Below, piece by piece: positions 9,246 through 18,681 of a stretch of DNA of 64,000 bases. Source of the DNA: Bradyrhizobium neotropicale (GTDB taxonomy: Bacteria; Pseudomonadota; Alphaproteobacteria; Rhizobiales; Xanthobacteraceae). The notes under the pieces were generated by a model. The model made no database searches. It was not told the DNA's origin and saw only the letters and a program-made list of their open reading frames with translations. The stretch's first letter is position 1. Each line of letters begins with the position of its first letter. The position numbers and the translations under genes were made by a program. The stretch lies in the NCBI RefSeq assembly GCF_001641695.1, contig NZ_LSEF01000025.1, positions 5,297 to 69,296 on the forward strand, in the 5' to 3' direction.

Positions 9246-11116
9246 TGGACAGCCGCGAGTTTCCCGTCGACGCGCAGCGCAAGGACCTGCTTCGTTTCCT
9301 CACCTGCGGATCGGTGGATGACGGAAAGTCTACGCTGATCGGCCGGCTCCTGCACGACTCCAAATTGATCTTTGAAGATCAGCTGTCGTCGTTGGCTGCG
9401 GATTCGAAGCGCCATGGCACCACCGGAGACGACATCGACCTTGCACTTCTCGTGGACGGACTGGAAGCCGAGCGGGAGCAAGGCATCACGATCGACGCTG
9501 CACATCGCTTCTTCAGCACGCCGCGACGTTCTTTCATTGTCGCCGACACGCCCGGCCACGAGCAGTACACGCGGAATATGGCGACCGGCGCGTCGACGGC
9601 AGACCTCGCCGTTCTCCTGATCGACGCGCGCAAAGGCCTCTTGGCGCAGACCAGACGACATTCCCTGATTTGCTCCCTGCTCGGCATACGCCATGTTGTC
9701 CTGGCCGTGAACAAGGTGGATCTGATCTCCTATCAAAGCGAGATTTTCGTTCGCATCGACGATGAATACAGGGCCTTCGCCGAGCAACTCGGCTTTTCGT
9801 CGATCGCCTCGATTCCGGTCTCGGCTCGATATGGCGACAATGTCACGAAGGTGTCGGGCAACACGCCCTGGTATCGCGGGCCGAGCCTGCTCGACTATCT
9901 CGAAACCACCGACGTGACTGGTGACGCGATCCAAAGTCCGTTCCGCTTTCCGGTGCAATGGGTCAACAGACCCCATCTTGATTTCCGAGGTTACGCCGGG
10001 ACACTGGCATCCGGGACGATCAATGCCGGCGATCCCATCGTCGTCGCCAATTCCGGCAAAGTCTCAAAGGTGAAGGAGCTCCTGACCGCCGAAGGCGCGC
10101 AGACCTCCGCCCAGGCCGGTGACGCGATCACGATCACGCTCGCAGACGAGCTGGACATCGCCCGCGGCGATCTGCTGATCAGTCCGGATTCTCCTCCCGA
10201 AGTATCGGACCAGTTTGCCGCGCATGTCATCTGGATGAGCGACCAGCAACTCGTGCCGGGCCGCTCCTATTTGGCCCGCATCGGTACCCGGACGACCCCC
10301 GTTACGATCACCGGGATCAAGTACAAGATTGACGTCAACACGCGCGAGCATCTTGCCGCCCGCACGCTCGGCCTCAACGATATCGCGTTCTGCAACCTGT
10401 CGACGGACATACCCGTCGCGTTCGACCCGTACGGGCAGAACCGCAAGACTGGATCATTTATCGTCATCGACCGCCTGACCAATCATACTCTCGGCGCGGG
10501 GATGATCGCGTTTGGCCTGCGGCGTGCCGCCAATGTCCCTTGGCAGGCCACACTGATAGGAAAGTCGGAGCGCGCTGCGCAGAAGCACCAGAAGCCAGCC
10601 ATCATATGGTTCACCGGCCTGTCGGGTGCCGGCAAGTCGACGATTGCCAACATCGTCGAGCGCCGGCTTCACGCCGGCGGCCACCACACCATGATGCTGG
10701 ACGGCGACAATCTGCGCCATGGCCTCAGCCGGGACCTCGGTTTCACGGAGGCGGACCGCGTCGAGAATATCCGTCGCGCCGGAGAGACGGCAAAACTCCT
10801 GGTGGATGCAGGCCTGATCGTTCTCTGCTCGTTCATTTCTCCGTACCGCGCTGAGCGGGACATGGTGCGTCGTCTTGTGTCCGATGGAGAGTTCATCGAG
10901 ATATTCGTCGACACACCTATCGACGAATGTGCGCGCCGTGATCCAAAGGGCCTCTACGCCAAGGCGAAAGCCGGCAAGATCAAGAATTTTACCGGCTTCG
11001 ATGCCCCGTACGAACCACCGACCACCCCCGAGGTGCACCTGCAAACGATTGGCCAGCAGCCCGACCAACTGGCGGACCAGATCGTGAAGAAGTTGGCCGC
11101 ACTGGGAATCGTGTGA
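9245..11116 (+). CDS. cysNC: Fused sulfate adenylyltransferase subunit 1 / APS kinase (CysNC)
   Basis: A 623-residue bifunctional enzyme. Residues 1 to about 440 are the GTPase subunit CysN: P-loop GSVDDGKS (about 22-29), DTPGHEQYTRNM, and NKVD. From about residue 450 follows the APS kinase CysC with its own P-loop GLSGAGKS (about 458-465), DGDNLRHGLSRDLGF, and DPKGLYAKAKAGKIKNFTG. Together with CysD it converts sulfate to PAPS. The start is the ATG overlapping the cysD stop; an open frame continues 53 codons upstream inside cysD but is out of family. The fusion is common in rhizobia (CysNC or NodQ). A strong hairpin follows the stop. Confidence 0.96.
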   Translation: MDSREFPVDAQRKDLLRFLTCGSVDDGKSTLIGRLLHDSKLIFEDQLSSLAADSKRHGTTGDDIDLALLVDGLEAEREQGITIDAAHRFFSTPRRSFIVADTPGHEQYTRNMATGASTADLAVLLIDARKGLLAQTRRHSLICSLLGIRHVVLAVNKVDLISYQSEIFVRIDDEYRAFAEQLGFSSIASIPVSARYGDNVTKVSGNTPWYRGPSLLDYLETTDVTGDAIQSPFRFPVQWVNRPHLDFRGYAGTLASGTINAGDPIVVANSGKVSKVKELLTAEGAQTSAQAGDAITITLADELDIARGDLLISPDSPPEVSDQFAAHVIWMSDQQLVPGRSYLARIGTRTTPVTITGIKYKIDVNTREHLAARTLGLNDIAFCNLSTDIPVAFDPYGQNRKTGSFIVIDRLTNHTLGAGMIAFGLRRAANVPWQATLIGKSERAAQKHQKPAIIWFTGLSGAGKSTIANIVERRLHAGGHHTMMLDGDNLRHGLSRDLGFTEADRVENIRRAGETAKLLVDAGLIVLCSFISPYRAERDMVRRLVSDGEFIEIFVDTPIDECARRDPKGLYAKAKAGKIKNFTGFDAPYEPPTTPEVHLQTIGQQPDQLADQIVKKLAALGIV

Positions 11117-11123
11117 GCGAAGC

Positions 11124-11153
11124 GTCGGCATGCCCGTATCCGGGCATGCCGAC
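11124..11153. terminator. Perfect 13-bp hairpin between convergent genes
   Basis: GTCGGCATGCCCG (11124-11136), a TATC loop, then the exact complement (11141-11153). It begins 8 nt after the cysNC stop and lies before the 3' end of the convergent porin gene, so it could stop transcription from both sides. There is no U-tract, which weakens a simple intrinsic terminator reading. Confidence 0.65.
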
Positions 11154-11200
11154 ACCAGTCGAGTCAGAGTCGTCCAAGACCCCGAACGGCTAGCGCCGCA

Positions 11201-12550
11201 TCAGAAGTGGATCTCGGTTCGCGCGCCAAGGACCCAGGCATTGTCGGTCTTCACGCCGGCGGCATTAAACCCGCGCCCGCCAGGATTGATGACGTACTGC
11301 GCATCGAACTTGAGGTTCATCCAGCCGGTCGCCTGCCAGCCGTACCAGACTTCGATTGGGACTTCGTTGCCGCCTGCATTCGGGCCAAAGGCAGCCGAAT
11401 TCACGTGGGTCGTGCCCACCGCGAAGCCGACTTCATCCTGGGGACGCCAGGAGAACGTTCCGGTGTGCTTGACGCCCCAGGCGATCTGGTAGTCCTGGAA
11501 CGACGTCCGGTGATCGGCGACCGTCGTATTGAGGAAGGTATACCAACCCAGTGCCCCGGGCCCCTCAACGGTCAAGCGCTGCAGGATCGACTCATAAACA
11601 CCCCAGCGGCCTCGTTGATCTCCCAGAAACTGGGTCGGGACACCACCGACGCCAGGGATGACCTGAATGACACCCGGAAGGCCACCATCGATCGTCGACG
11701 CGCTGTCATACCAGCCGCCCAATCTCCAGGTCCCGTTCAGCGGACCGCTCGGCGCCCAGACCAACTCCACCGGCACCAAGACGCCCGACGCGGGGGTCGA
11801 ACCAGGGATGCCCGGCAAGAAGTAGACGCTGGGGGTCTCCGTCGTCAGATAGTTCGGATTGGCGTCGTAGACGCCGACCGACAATTGGAAGTCCTTGGCG
11901 AAGTTGTAGTGGACGACGCCGGCCCATTGGCTCACCGGCCAGTTAAAGATGTAGCCGCCCTGGATATTGCCGGGCTGGCCGCCGCAGAAGGTCAGGTTGA
12001 TGAACTCGCACAGACCGAAGAAGAAGTCGGAGCCGACTGGAAGACGGCCGCCCTTGAGTTCAAGCTGATCATTGAAAAGCTTCTGCGAGTAATAGAGTTG
12101 GGTCAGGCGAAAGATATTGCCGCGGCCAAAAACTTCGTTGGTCAACTGCAAGGCCGGAATGCCTGCTTCGGCATTCAGATTGCTGCCGTAGCGTTGGACC
12201 AGCGTGAGGCCGACCGTGCCGCCCGGAATGCCGGCGAGCTTCCCCATATCGAGCTTGGCCCCGAACCACAGCTGTCCGGCGTTGGCCGCGGTGTTCCTGT
12301 CTCCGCCCGACAGGTTGCCGACGGATTCATTACCCAGCGTCAGGCCCAGATCGATGCCCTGCTCCTTCAGCCTGGTCCTGCCGAGATCGCCGAACAGGTA
12401 TGGTCTTGTCCAGAAATCATCGGTCTCGGCATAAGGAACAGGCGGCGCTTTCGTTAAAACATCGGCCGCATGCGCTCCACCGCCTAACAGAGCAGATAAC
12501 GCAATTCCCAGGCCGCACGCGTGTGCGGTGTTCACAAACCTGCGCAACAT
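11201..12550 (-). CDS. OprB-type carbohydrate-selective porin
   Basis: A 449-residue outer-membrane protein. The start at 12550 follows GGGAGGA at good spacing; upstream in-frame sequence lacks protein character. A Sec signal peptide ends near GGGAHAADV. The rest matches OprB porins: alternating amphipathic strands, LGLTLGNESVGNLSGG, LKGGRLPVGSDFFF, FQDYQIAWGVKHTG, and the family-type C-terminus AWVLGARTEIHF ending in phenylalanine. The gene starts 131 bp after the sugar permease gene on the same strand, so it likely serves the same sugar, carrying it across the outer membrane to the periplasmic binding protein. The sugar is unknown. Confidence 0.92.
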   Translation of the reverse strand: MLRRFVNTAHACGLGIALSALLGGGAHAADVLTKAPPVPYAETDDFWTRPYLFGDLGRTRLKEQGIDLGLTLGNESVGNLSGGDRNTAANAGQLWFGAKLDMGKLAGIPGGTVGLTLVQRYGSNLNAEAGIPALQLTNEVFGRGNIFRLTQLYYSQKLFNDQLELKGGRLPVGSDFFFGLCEFINLTFCGGQPGNIQGGYIFNWPVSQWAGVVHYNFAKDFQLSVGVYDANPNYLTTETPSVYFLPGIPGSTPASGVLVPVELVWAPSGPLNGTWRLGGWYDSASTIDGGLPGVIQVIPGVGGVPTQFLGDQRGRWGVYESILQRLTVEGPGALGWYTFLNTTVADHRTSFQDYQIAWGVKHTGTFSWRPQDEVGFAVGTTHVNSAAFGPNAGGNEVPIEVWYGWQATGWMNLKFDAQYVINPGGRGFNAAGVKTDNAWVLGARTEIHF

Positions 12551-12681
12551 ATCTCTCGTCCTCCCACCGTCTGAGGCTTTGTCTATCTTTGCCTCACGTC
12601 CTTGCCCAAAGCCCTCGAGCCTGGAACGTGCTCCTCCCTCAGCCGACGAAGCGCCCTTGCGTCGACTGGAGCCTGGATCTG

Positions 12682-13743
12682 TCATGCCTGATCGCCCGTT
12701 CTCGCTGGCAACGCGTCCGCACCGCGCGGTGATGCGCCGTGCTGTCCCTGCACAAGCATCGAGCTCGGCGCCGTGCGGGCGAGACCGGCCAGCGCCAGCT
12801 TGCGCCGCCGACGGGCCTGCAATTGATGATCCGCCAGCACGCCGAGCAGAATCACCGTCCCCATCACCGCGAAGTTCAGGGAATTGGGGATGCCCAGGAT
12901 GTTCACGAGGTTCTGCAGCACCTGCAGCAGCGCTGTCCCCAGCACGATGCCGAGAATAGAGCCCTCGCCGCCGCGCAGACTGCACCCGCCGAGGACGGCC
13001 GCCGCAATCGCGTAGAGCTCATAGAAGTTGCCAAAGGAGCTCGGTGAGACGGAATTCGTGTAGAACACGAACAAGACTGTTGAGACGCCGGCGAGCCCGC
13101 CGCTGATGATATAGGCGGTTGCGATCACGACATTCGTGTTGATGCCGGAGAAGCGAGCCGCTTCCTCGTTTTTGCCGACGGCATAAAGCCAGCGCCCGTA
13201 CACCGAGCGGTGCAGCAATACGCCGAGAATCAGCGCAAGGATGATGAGGAGGATGAACGTGTTCGGGATGCCCGCCACATTGCCGGAGGCGATGTTGCTC
13301 AGTGCCCCCGCCTCGTCGCCGTAGCCGAAGCCGCGTGTGGAATCGCTCGTATAGTAGCGGGCGGCGCCGCGATAGATCAGCAGCCCACACAACGTCACGA
13401 TGAAGGGCTGCATCTTCAGCCGAGTGATCAGGAAACCCTGGATGCCCCCCAGCGTCAGCCCGCCCAGCAGAACGGCCAGCAGCGCGAAGGGCCAAGGAAT
13501 CTCATAAGTCGTCAGAAGGTCGATGAACACGACGCCGAGCAGCGCGAACATCGCGCCGAGCGAAAGGTCGATGCCGCCGGTGATGATCACGAGCCCCTCG
13601 CCAAGCGCAAACACGCCGAAGAGGCCGATCAGATTGGCCATGTTCAACAAGTTCACCAGCGACAGGAAGGCCGGATTGATCGCGCCCGTGATGGCGGAGA
13701 TCACCACCAGCAGCACCCCCAGGCCGAGTTCTTTCTTGATCAT
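12682..13743 (-). CDS. Sugar ABC transporter permease (RbsC type)
   Basis: A 353-residue inner-membrane permease of the ribose/xylose/galactoside class. It has about ten hydrophobic segments and the family core GEGLVIITGGIDLSLGAMFAL, followed by GGIQGFLITRLKMQPFIVTL and AAVLGGCSLRGGEGSILG. The start overlaps the ATPase stop by 4 nt (ATGA), showing coupling. The last 40 residues (RRRRKLALAGLAR onward) are a hydrophilic tail longer than usual. The substrate cannot be read from the sequence. It forms a CUT2 transporter with the ATPase and the binding protein upstream. Confidence 0.93.
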   Translation of the reverse strand: MIKKELGLGVLLVVISAITGAINPAFLSLVNLLNMANLIGLFGVFALGEGLVIITGGIDLSLGAMFALLGVVFIDLLTTYEIPWPFALLAVLLGGLTLGGIQGFLITRLKMQPFIVTLCGLLIYRGAARYYTSDSTRGFGYGDEAGALSNIASGNVAGIPNTFILLIILALILGVLLHRSVYGRWLYAVGKNEEAARFSGINTNVVIATAYIISGGLAGVSTVLFVFYTNSVSPSSFGNFYELYAIAAAVLGGCSLRGGEGSILGIVLGTALLQVLQNLVNILGIPNSLNFAVMGTVILLGVLADHQLQARRRRKLALAGLARTAPSSMLVQGQHGASPRGADALPARTGDQA

Positions 13744-15266
13744 GGCGCAGCGGCTTCCACGGTTTCCAGCGCTTGGCCCATTGCTAGCCGCAACACGTTG
13801 TATTCGCTGAACTGCGGGCGCTCCAGCACACCGCTGACGCTCCCTTCATGCATCACTGCCACCCGGTCGGAGACGCCGATGACCTCCTCCATGTCCGAGG
13901 AGATCATCACGATCGCGACGCCCTGGTCGGCGAGTTCGCGCATCAGCGCGTAGATCTCGCTCTTGGCACCGACGTCGATGCCACGGGTCGGCTCGTCGAA
14001 GAACATCACGCGCGGCTGCATGGAAAGCCATTTGCCCAGCACGACTTTCTGCTGGTTGCCGCCGGAGAGCGTCACGACCTCCATATCGATGCTCGGCGCC
14101 TTTATGGAGAGGCGCCTCACCTGCTCTTTCGCGACCTTGCGCTCGTCCGCGCCGCTTACCAGCCACATCCGCGCATAATTCAGCAGGCTGGCCAGCGTCA
14201 CGTTCTCCCGGACCGGCAACTCCAGCACCAGCCCGGATTTCTTGCGGTCCTCCGGCACCAGATAGATGCCTTGCCTGATCGCGTCGCTCGGCGATGCAAC
14301 ACGAATCGGTGCGTCGTCGATCCTGATCTCGCCACCCAGCAGCGGGTCAATGCCGAAGGCGGCGCGGGCAAGAGAGGTGCGGCCAGCGCCCACGAGCCCT
14401 GCCAGGCCGAGGATCTCGCCGTGCCGCACGGAAAGATCAATCTGCCGGTCGGGAAAGGCTGATGTCACGAGGCCGACGATATTGCAGCCGCCCGGCTGCG
14501 GCGACCGTTGCGGCGGCGTGTACAGCGATTTCAGGTCGCGGCCGATCATCAGCCGGATCATTGCGGCATGGCTCAGCTCGTCCCGCGCCAGCTCCCCAAC
14601 CGTCCGCCCATCGCGCAGCACCACGACGCGGTCTGCGCAGGTCATGATCTCGCCGAGCCGGTGAGAGATGTAGATCACTGCGATGCCGTGCGCCTTCAGA
14701 TCGGCAATCACCTCCAGCAGCCGCTCGGTTTCCGAAATCGTCAGGCTGGAGGTCGGCTCGTCCATGATGATCACGCGGGCATCGATCGAGAGCGCCTTGG
14801 CGATCTCCACCATCTGACGCTCGGCGATGGACAGGTTGTCGACCAGCGTCTCCGGGGCGAAATCGGCGCCCAGCCGCTCCAGCAGCGGCGTCACGCGGGC
14901 GCGCATCTTCGCGTTGTCCACCAGCTTCAGCGGGCCGCCGCCAAGCATCTCGCGTCCGATGAAGACGTTCGCGGCGACCTCGAGATTCTCGAACAGGTTC
15001 AGTTCCTGATGCACAAAGGCGATGCCGGCCTGCGTCGCCTCGCTCACCGTCATACGGGCATGGTCGTTGCCGCCGATGCGGATCACGCCTTCGCTCGGCG
15101 CGATCACGCCACCCAGCACGCGCATCAGCGTCGATTTGCCGGCCCCGTTCTCGCCGATCAGGCCCAACACCTCGCCGCGGCGCACGCGCAGGCTGACATC
15201 GTCGAGGGCCCTGACACCGGGATAGGACTTGCTGATCCCGGCGAGCTCGAACAGGATTTCCGCCAT
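13740..15266 (-). CDS. Sugar ABC transporter ATP-binding protein (RbsA/MglA type)
   Basis: A 508-residue duplicated ATPase, the usual size for CUT2 importers. The N-terminal half carries GENGAGKST (residues 38-46), LSIAERQMVEIAKAL and VIIMDEPTSS. The C-terminal half has a degenerate Walker A (GLVGAGRTSL, lysine replaced by arginine as normal in this family), LSGGNQQKV and VMFFDEPTRG. It lies between the binding protein and permease genes and overlaps the latter by 4 nt. It powers sugar uptake from the periplasm. Confidence 0.95.
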   Translation of the reverse strand: MAEILFELAGISKSYPGVRALDDVSLRVRRGEVLGLIGENGAGKSTLMRVLGGVIAPSEGVIRIGGNDHARMTVSEATQAGIAFVHQELNLFENLEVAANVFIGREMLGGGPLKLVDNAKMRARVTPLLERLGADFAPETLVDNLSIAERQMVEIAKALSIDARVIIMDEPTSSLTISETERLLEVIADLKAHGIAVIYISHRLGEIMTCADRVVVLRDGRTVGELARDELSHAAMIRLMIGRDLKSLYTPPQRSPQPGGCNIVGLVTSAFPDRQIDLSVRHGEILGLAGLVGAGRTSLARAAFGIDPLLGGEIRIDDAPIRVASPSDAIRQGIYLVPEDRKKSGLVLELPVRENVTLASLLNYARMWLVSGADERKVAKEQVRRLSIKAPSIDMEVVTLSGGNQQKVVLGKWLSMQPRVMFFDEPTRGIDVGAKSEIYALMRELADQGVAIVMISSDMEEVIGVSDRVAVMHEGSVSGVLERPQFSEYNVLRLAMGQALETVEAAAP

Positions 15267-15327
15267 TCGTTTCCTCCCTCACGACGCCCGGCGGCGGTGG
15301 CAGCCGAGCGTCGAAAGGCGCTAAAAG

Positions 15328-16293
15328 TCACTTCTTCAGCAGTTCCTTCAGATTTGCGGTGAAGTCTGCGACATTTGACTTGCTGATCACCTTGGTCGGC
15401 ACGATCAGCTTGCCGCCCGCCGGGATCCAGGACTTGTCGCCGTTCAGCGTCTTGATGATGTTGGTGGCGGAGAGATAGCCGAACTCGTACGGCTGCTGCA
15501 CGACCGTCGACTCGATCGTGCCGTCTGAAACGCCCCGCAATGTGCGCTGGTCCTCGTCGAAGCCGACGATCTTCACCTTGCCGGCCTTGCCCGCCGCCTT
15601 GACCGCGTCATAGATCAGCGGTGTCTCGTAGCTCCACAGGCCGGACAACAACGCAATGTCGGGATATTTGACGAGCACGTTCTCCATATTCGCCTTGGCC
15701 TTGGCGAAGTCCACCTGGTCGGTGAACACGTCGACCAGTTCGACCTTGGTGCCCGCGATCGCTTCCTTGATGCCCTGCACCCGCTCGCGAGCGTTGTCGG
15801 CGTCCATCGTTCCAACGAACAACGCGATCTTGCCGCCGTTCGGCAACGCCTTTTTGATCTCCTCGCCCGCCTGCCGCCCGGCCGCGACGTTATCGGTGCC
15901 AATATAGGCGAGACGCTTGCTCTGCGGCGCGTCGCTGTCCGTCGTGATCAACACGGTCTTGGCCGCAACCTTGTTGAGTTCTTCGGTTGCGTGCGGTGCA
16001 TCGTCTACAGAGATGGAGATGCCGGCGACGCCGCGCACCAGCAGGTCGTCCAACTCGCGCCGCTGGCCCGCCGCGGTCCCTTCGTTGGTGACGATCAACT
16101 CGATATTGTAATCCGGATGCTCCTTCTGTGCTTTCTCGAGCCCGCGGCCGGCGATGGTCCAGAAGTCGGCCGCGACATTGGTCACCAGCGCAATAGTCTT
16201 TTTCTGCTGCGCCTGCGTCACACCGGTGGTTATCGCGAGCACGGCCGCGCTCGCGAACAACGGCAGAATCCATCTCTTCATTGAACTGTTCAT
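15328..16293 (-). CDS. Periplasmic sugar-binding protein (RbsB type)
   Basis: A 321-residue type I periplasmic binding protein. The start at 16293 has GGGAGG five bases upstream; a GTG six bases earlier is too close to that site. The signal peptide runs to about VTQAQQKK. The family fold is seen in TIALVTNVAADFW, QRRELDDLLVRGVAGISIS, YIGTDNVAAGRQAGEEI, and IVGFDEDQRTLRGVSDGTIESTVVQQP. First gene of the operon binding protein - ATPase - permease - porin and divergent from a ROK regulator that probably controls it. Confidence 0.94.
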   Translation of the reverse strand: MNSSMKRWILPLFASAAVLAITTGVTQAQQKKTIALVTNVAADFWTIAGRGLEKAQKEHPDYNIELIVTNEGTAAGQRRELDDLLVRGVAGISISVDDAPHATEELNKVAAKTVLITTDSDAPQSKRLAYIGTDNVAAGRQAGEEIKKALPNGGKIALFVGTMDADNARERVQGIKEAIAGTKVELVDVFTDQVDFAKAKANMENVLVKYPDIALLSGLWSYETPLIYDAVKAAGKAGKVKIVGFDEDQRTLRGVSDGTIESTVVQQPYEFGYLSATNIIKTLNGDKSWIPAGGKLIVPTKVISKSNVADFTANLKELLKK

Positions 16294-16352
16294 GTGCACC
16301 TCCCTTTCGTCACTCCGGTAGCCGGGGTTGACGCGCGGCGCTTGTTGCGCCT

Positions 16353-16379
16353 TATTTTATTTTCGATGCGAATAAATTA
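16353..16379. promoter_or_regulatory. AT-rich imperfect dyad, candidate ROK operator
   Basis: An AT-rich patch in a GC-rich genome lies between the divergent sugar operon and the ROK regulator. ATTTTATTTTCG and CGAATAAATTAT pair at 8 of 12 positions around a short centre. ROK regulators such as NagC/Mlc bind AT-rich dyads of this general kind. It lies 60-86 bp upstream of the binding-protein start. Confidence 0.4.
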
Positions 16380-16544
16380 TGAAGGCGAAAATCTCTAGTC
16401 AAGCGCGACTTTTATTACACCTTCACGTGGGAATAGTAATTTCGGCAGAGTGTGACAGATTTGTCGCTCCTGACGACATCGTGCCGCATGTACGCAAAGT
16501 CGAACAAACTGAATAATTTCATCAAACGAACTAAATGAGGTCGC

Positions 16545-17834
16545 ATGGATGAGGAGCTAAAGTCGACGCGCGCTTCGGGCTCGGCTCGTGAATCGAACCG
16601 CGGCCGCCTCATCGAAGTCTTGCGACGTCAGGGGCCGATGCCACGTGTGGAGCTCGCACGCAGTACGGGGCTGAGCTTCCCGGCCGTTTCGGCGATCACG
16701 TCGAGAATGATGGCAGAAGAGCTGCTGTCCGAGACGGACGCGGCGATGTCATGGCCGGACGATACGAGCGAGGCGGACGCGGACGGGCTGAATGGCCGTC
16801 GTCGGGGACGGCCGGCGATACAGCTGACCCTGAACCCGGAGCTTGGCCGAGTCGTCGCCGTCTCGCTGCGCATGAACCTGATTGAGACACTGATCGCGGA
16901 TTTCAGTGGCTCCGGCTTGGCGCAATCGCGGCTCGCACTCGAGACGCGCGCGCTCGATCCAGGCGCATTGTGCGATATCGTGATCGCGCAAATTGATGCC
17001 ATGCTCGGCGCGACGGGCACCCCGCGCCACCGGCTGCTGGGAATTGGAATTGCGCTGCAGGGCATCGTCAACGCCGATACCGGCCGCCAGCTGTGGAGTC
17101 CGGCGCTGTCGGTCACCGACGTCGATCTGGCGACGCCGATCCGCCAAGCATTCAAGGTCGACGTCGTGATGGCGAACGACGCCGTCCCAGTTGCCCTGGC
17201 CCTCGCAGCGGCTGAACCGGCGCTCGCGGAGGGCCTGGCGGCCACGATCATGGTCGGCCACGGCGTCGGGATGGGCGTCGTCGTCGACGGTGAGGCACGC
17301 TGGGGTGTCGGCGCCAGCAGCGAGATCGGCCATCTCAAGCTAGCGCCGAACGGGCCGCAATGCCGCTGCGGTCAGCGCGGCTGCGTCGAGGCCTATCTCG
17401 CTGATTATGCGCTCTACCGCGACGCTCGCACCTTCGTCGACCTGCCGCCTGCGGTGTCGCAACAGCCGTCCGAGGCGCAGATGGCTCTGCTGCGAGACAG
17501 AGCACGGAACGGCGATCCCCGCCTCGAGCAATTATTCCGGCAGGCAGGTCACGCGCTTGCCGAGGCGGTCGCCGCGACGATATCGGTGCTGCGCCCGCAT
17601 CATGTCGTCCTCGCGGGGCCCGGCTTGCAGGCCTTTGACATGATGCGCAACGCCTATGAGGACCGGCTCGAGCAGGCGGTATTGCCGTGGCTGCTCCAGT
17701 CCACGGCGATATATGTGCGCCCAAGCAAGTCGGCGGCAATTGTCGACGGCATGGTGCGGCGGACGCTGCGGGTGGTCGACCGAAACTACATGGAGACGAC
17801 CGAGCGAACACCGGGAGCTACGACTCTCGCTTAA
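16545..17834 (+). CDS. ROK-family transcriptional regulator
   Basis: A 429-residue ROK repressor. The N-terminus holds a winged helix-turn-helix (residues about 20-65; RVELARSTGLSFPAVSAITSRM). The sugar-kinase-like domain follows, with GHGVGMGVVVDG, GASSEIGHLKL and the zinc-binding signature CRCGQRGCVEAY. GAGG lies five bases before the ATG. It is divergent from the sugar ABC operon, and family members normally repress such operons until the sugar binds. A long acidic stretch between the DNA-binding and sugar domains (SWPDDTSEADADG) is slightly unusual. Confidence 0.92.
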   Translation: MDEELKSTRASGSARESNRGRLIEVLRRQGPMPRVELARSTGLSFPAVSAITSRMMAEELLSETDAAMSWPDDTSEADADGLNGRRRGRPAIQLTLNPELGRVVAVSLRMNLIETLIADFSGSGLAQSRLALETRALDPGALCDIVIAQIDAMLGATGTPRHRLLGIGIALQGIVNADTGRQLWSPALSVTDVDLATPIRQAFKVDVVMANDAVPVALALAAAEPALAEGLAATIMVGHGVGMGVVVDGEARWGVGASSEIGHLKLAPNGPQCRCGQRGCVEAYLADYALYRDARTFVDLPPAVSQQPSEAQMALLRDRARNGDPRLEQLFRQAGHALAEAVAATISVLRPHHVVLAGPGLQAFDMMRNAYEDRLEQAVLPWLLQSTAIYVRPSKSAAIVDGMVRRTLRVVDRNYMETTERTPGATTLA

Positions 17835-17901
17835 GTCGTCGCAAGGGCAACCGAGCTTTTCAGGCGCCAAATCGAGAGAACTGGCCCTCACGCGCGCATC
17901 G

Positions 17902-17928
17902 GCCGCTGATGGTCACCTCGTCAGCGGC
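17902..17928. terminator. Hairpin between convergent ROK and GntR genes
   Basis: GCCGCTGA (17902-17909) pairs perfectly with TCAGCGGC (17921-17928) across an 11-base loop. It lies between the convergent ends of the ROK gene (17834) and the GntR gene (17990), where a shared terminator is expected. No T-run follows. Confidence 0.45.
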
Positions 17929-17989
17929 GACCTACCACGCGCCCGGCACCTCTTCTGTCACATGCACGGGGGACCAGCGGCGACCGCAA

Positions 17990-18667
17990 TCACCGCGGCT
18001 GGACTTGCAGCGGCTCCGCAAGGCCCGTGACACGCCAGAACACGGCAAAGGTTCGCTGAATATGCGCACGCATCGCGCGTTCGGCGGCCGCCCCATCGCG
18101 CTTCAGGATGGCGGCAACGATCAGCGCATGATCGGCATTGCCGAGCGCCAGCTCCTCGCCCGTGGTCGCGCGGGCGATCGGCGTATTGAAGTAGAATTGG
18201 CCCGAATGGTAGATCGCATCGGTGAGCCGTCCGTTGCCTGAGGCACGCATGATGGCATCGTGGAAATCGCGGTTGGTCTTGACCCGCATCTCCTCGTCCG
18301 ACCTGCGCAATTTCAACCGCCGCTCGTGGATGGCCACAATCGCCGCGATGTCCGATGGCGAGCCGCGCGTCGCAGCGAGGCTTGCAGCATAGCCCTCGAG
18401 CGCCATGCGCAGCTCGGCGTTCTGCCTGATTTCGTCCGGCGTGAATTCACGCACCGCCCAGCCGCGCTTGCGCGGCACGACGAGGCCAGCATGGGCAAGA
18501 CGCTGCAGGCTCTCCCTCACTGGCGTGCGACTGACCTGCAGCCGCTCGGCCAGATCCAGCTCGATCAGAGGTTGGTTCGGGCGCAACTCGCCGGTCACGA
18601 TCTGACGGCGCAGCACATTGTAGACGTCGCTCGACAGGCGGGATGGCAGCGGATCGTCGTGGAGCAT
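17990..18667 (-). CDS. GntR-family transcriptional regulator (FCD/FadR subfamily)
   Basis: A 225-residue regulator when read from ATG 18667. An upstream TTG in the same frame would add 12 residues but falls inside the putative operators. The N-terminal winged helix shows YNVLRRQIVTGELRPNQPL and SRTPVRESLQRLAHAGLV. The C-terminal FCD domain has DFHDAIMRASGN, NADHALIVAAI and AMRAHIQRTF, with metal-ligand-type Asp and His. The neighbouring SDR and TctC-type genes suggest control of organic-acid or sugar-acid metabolism, which is inferred from position. Confidence 0.92.
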   Translation of the reverse strand: MLHDDPLPSRLSSDVYNVLRRQIVTGELRPNQPLIELDLAERLQVSRTPVRESLQRLAHAGLVVPRKRGWAVREFTPDEIRQNAELRMALEGYAASLAATRGSPSDIAAIVAIHERRLKLRRSDEEMRVKTNRDFHDAIMRASGNGRLTDAIYHSGQFYFNTPIARATTGEELALGNADHALIVAAILKRDGAAAERAMRAHIQRTFAVFWRVTGLAEPLQVQPR

Positions 18668-18681
18668 GAAAAGCACCAGTT

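Noticed and set aside
8307..11116. Calling cysD/cysNC nodP/nodQ
   Set aside because: The sequences cannot be told apart by eye and no nodulation gene or nod box is in the window.
12551..12985. Extension of the porin by 145 codons upstream
   Set aside because: The extension overlaps the permease gene and lacks protein character; ATG 12550 has a strong ribosome site and is followed by a signal peptide.
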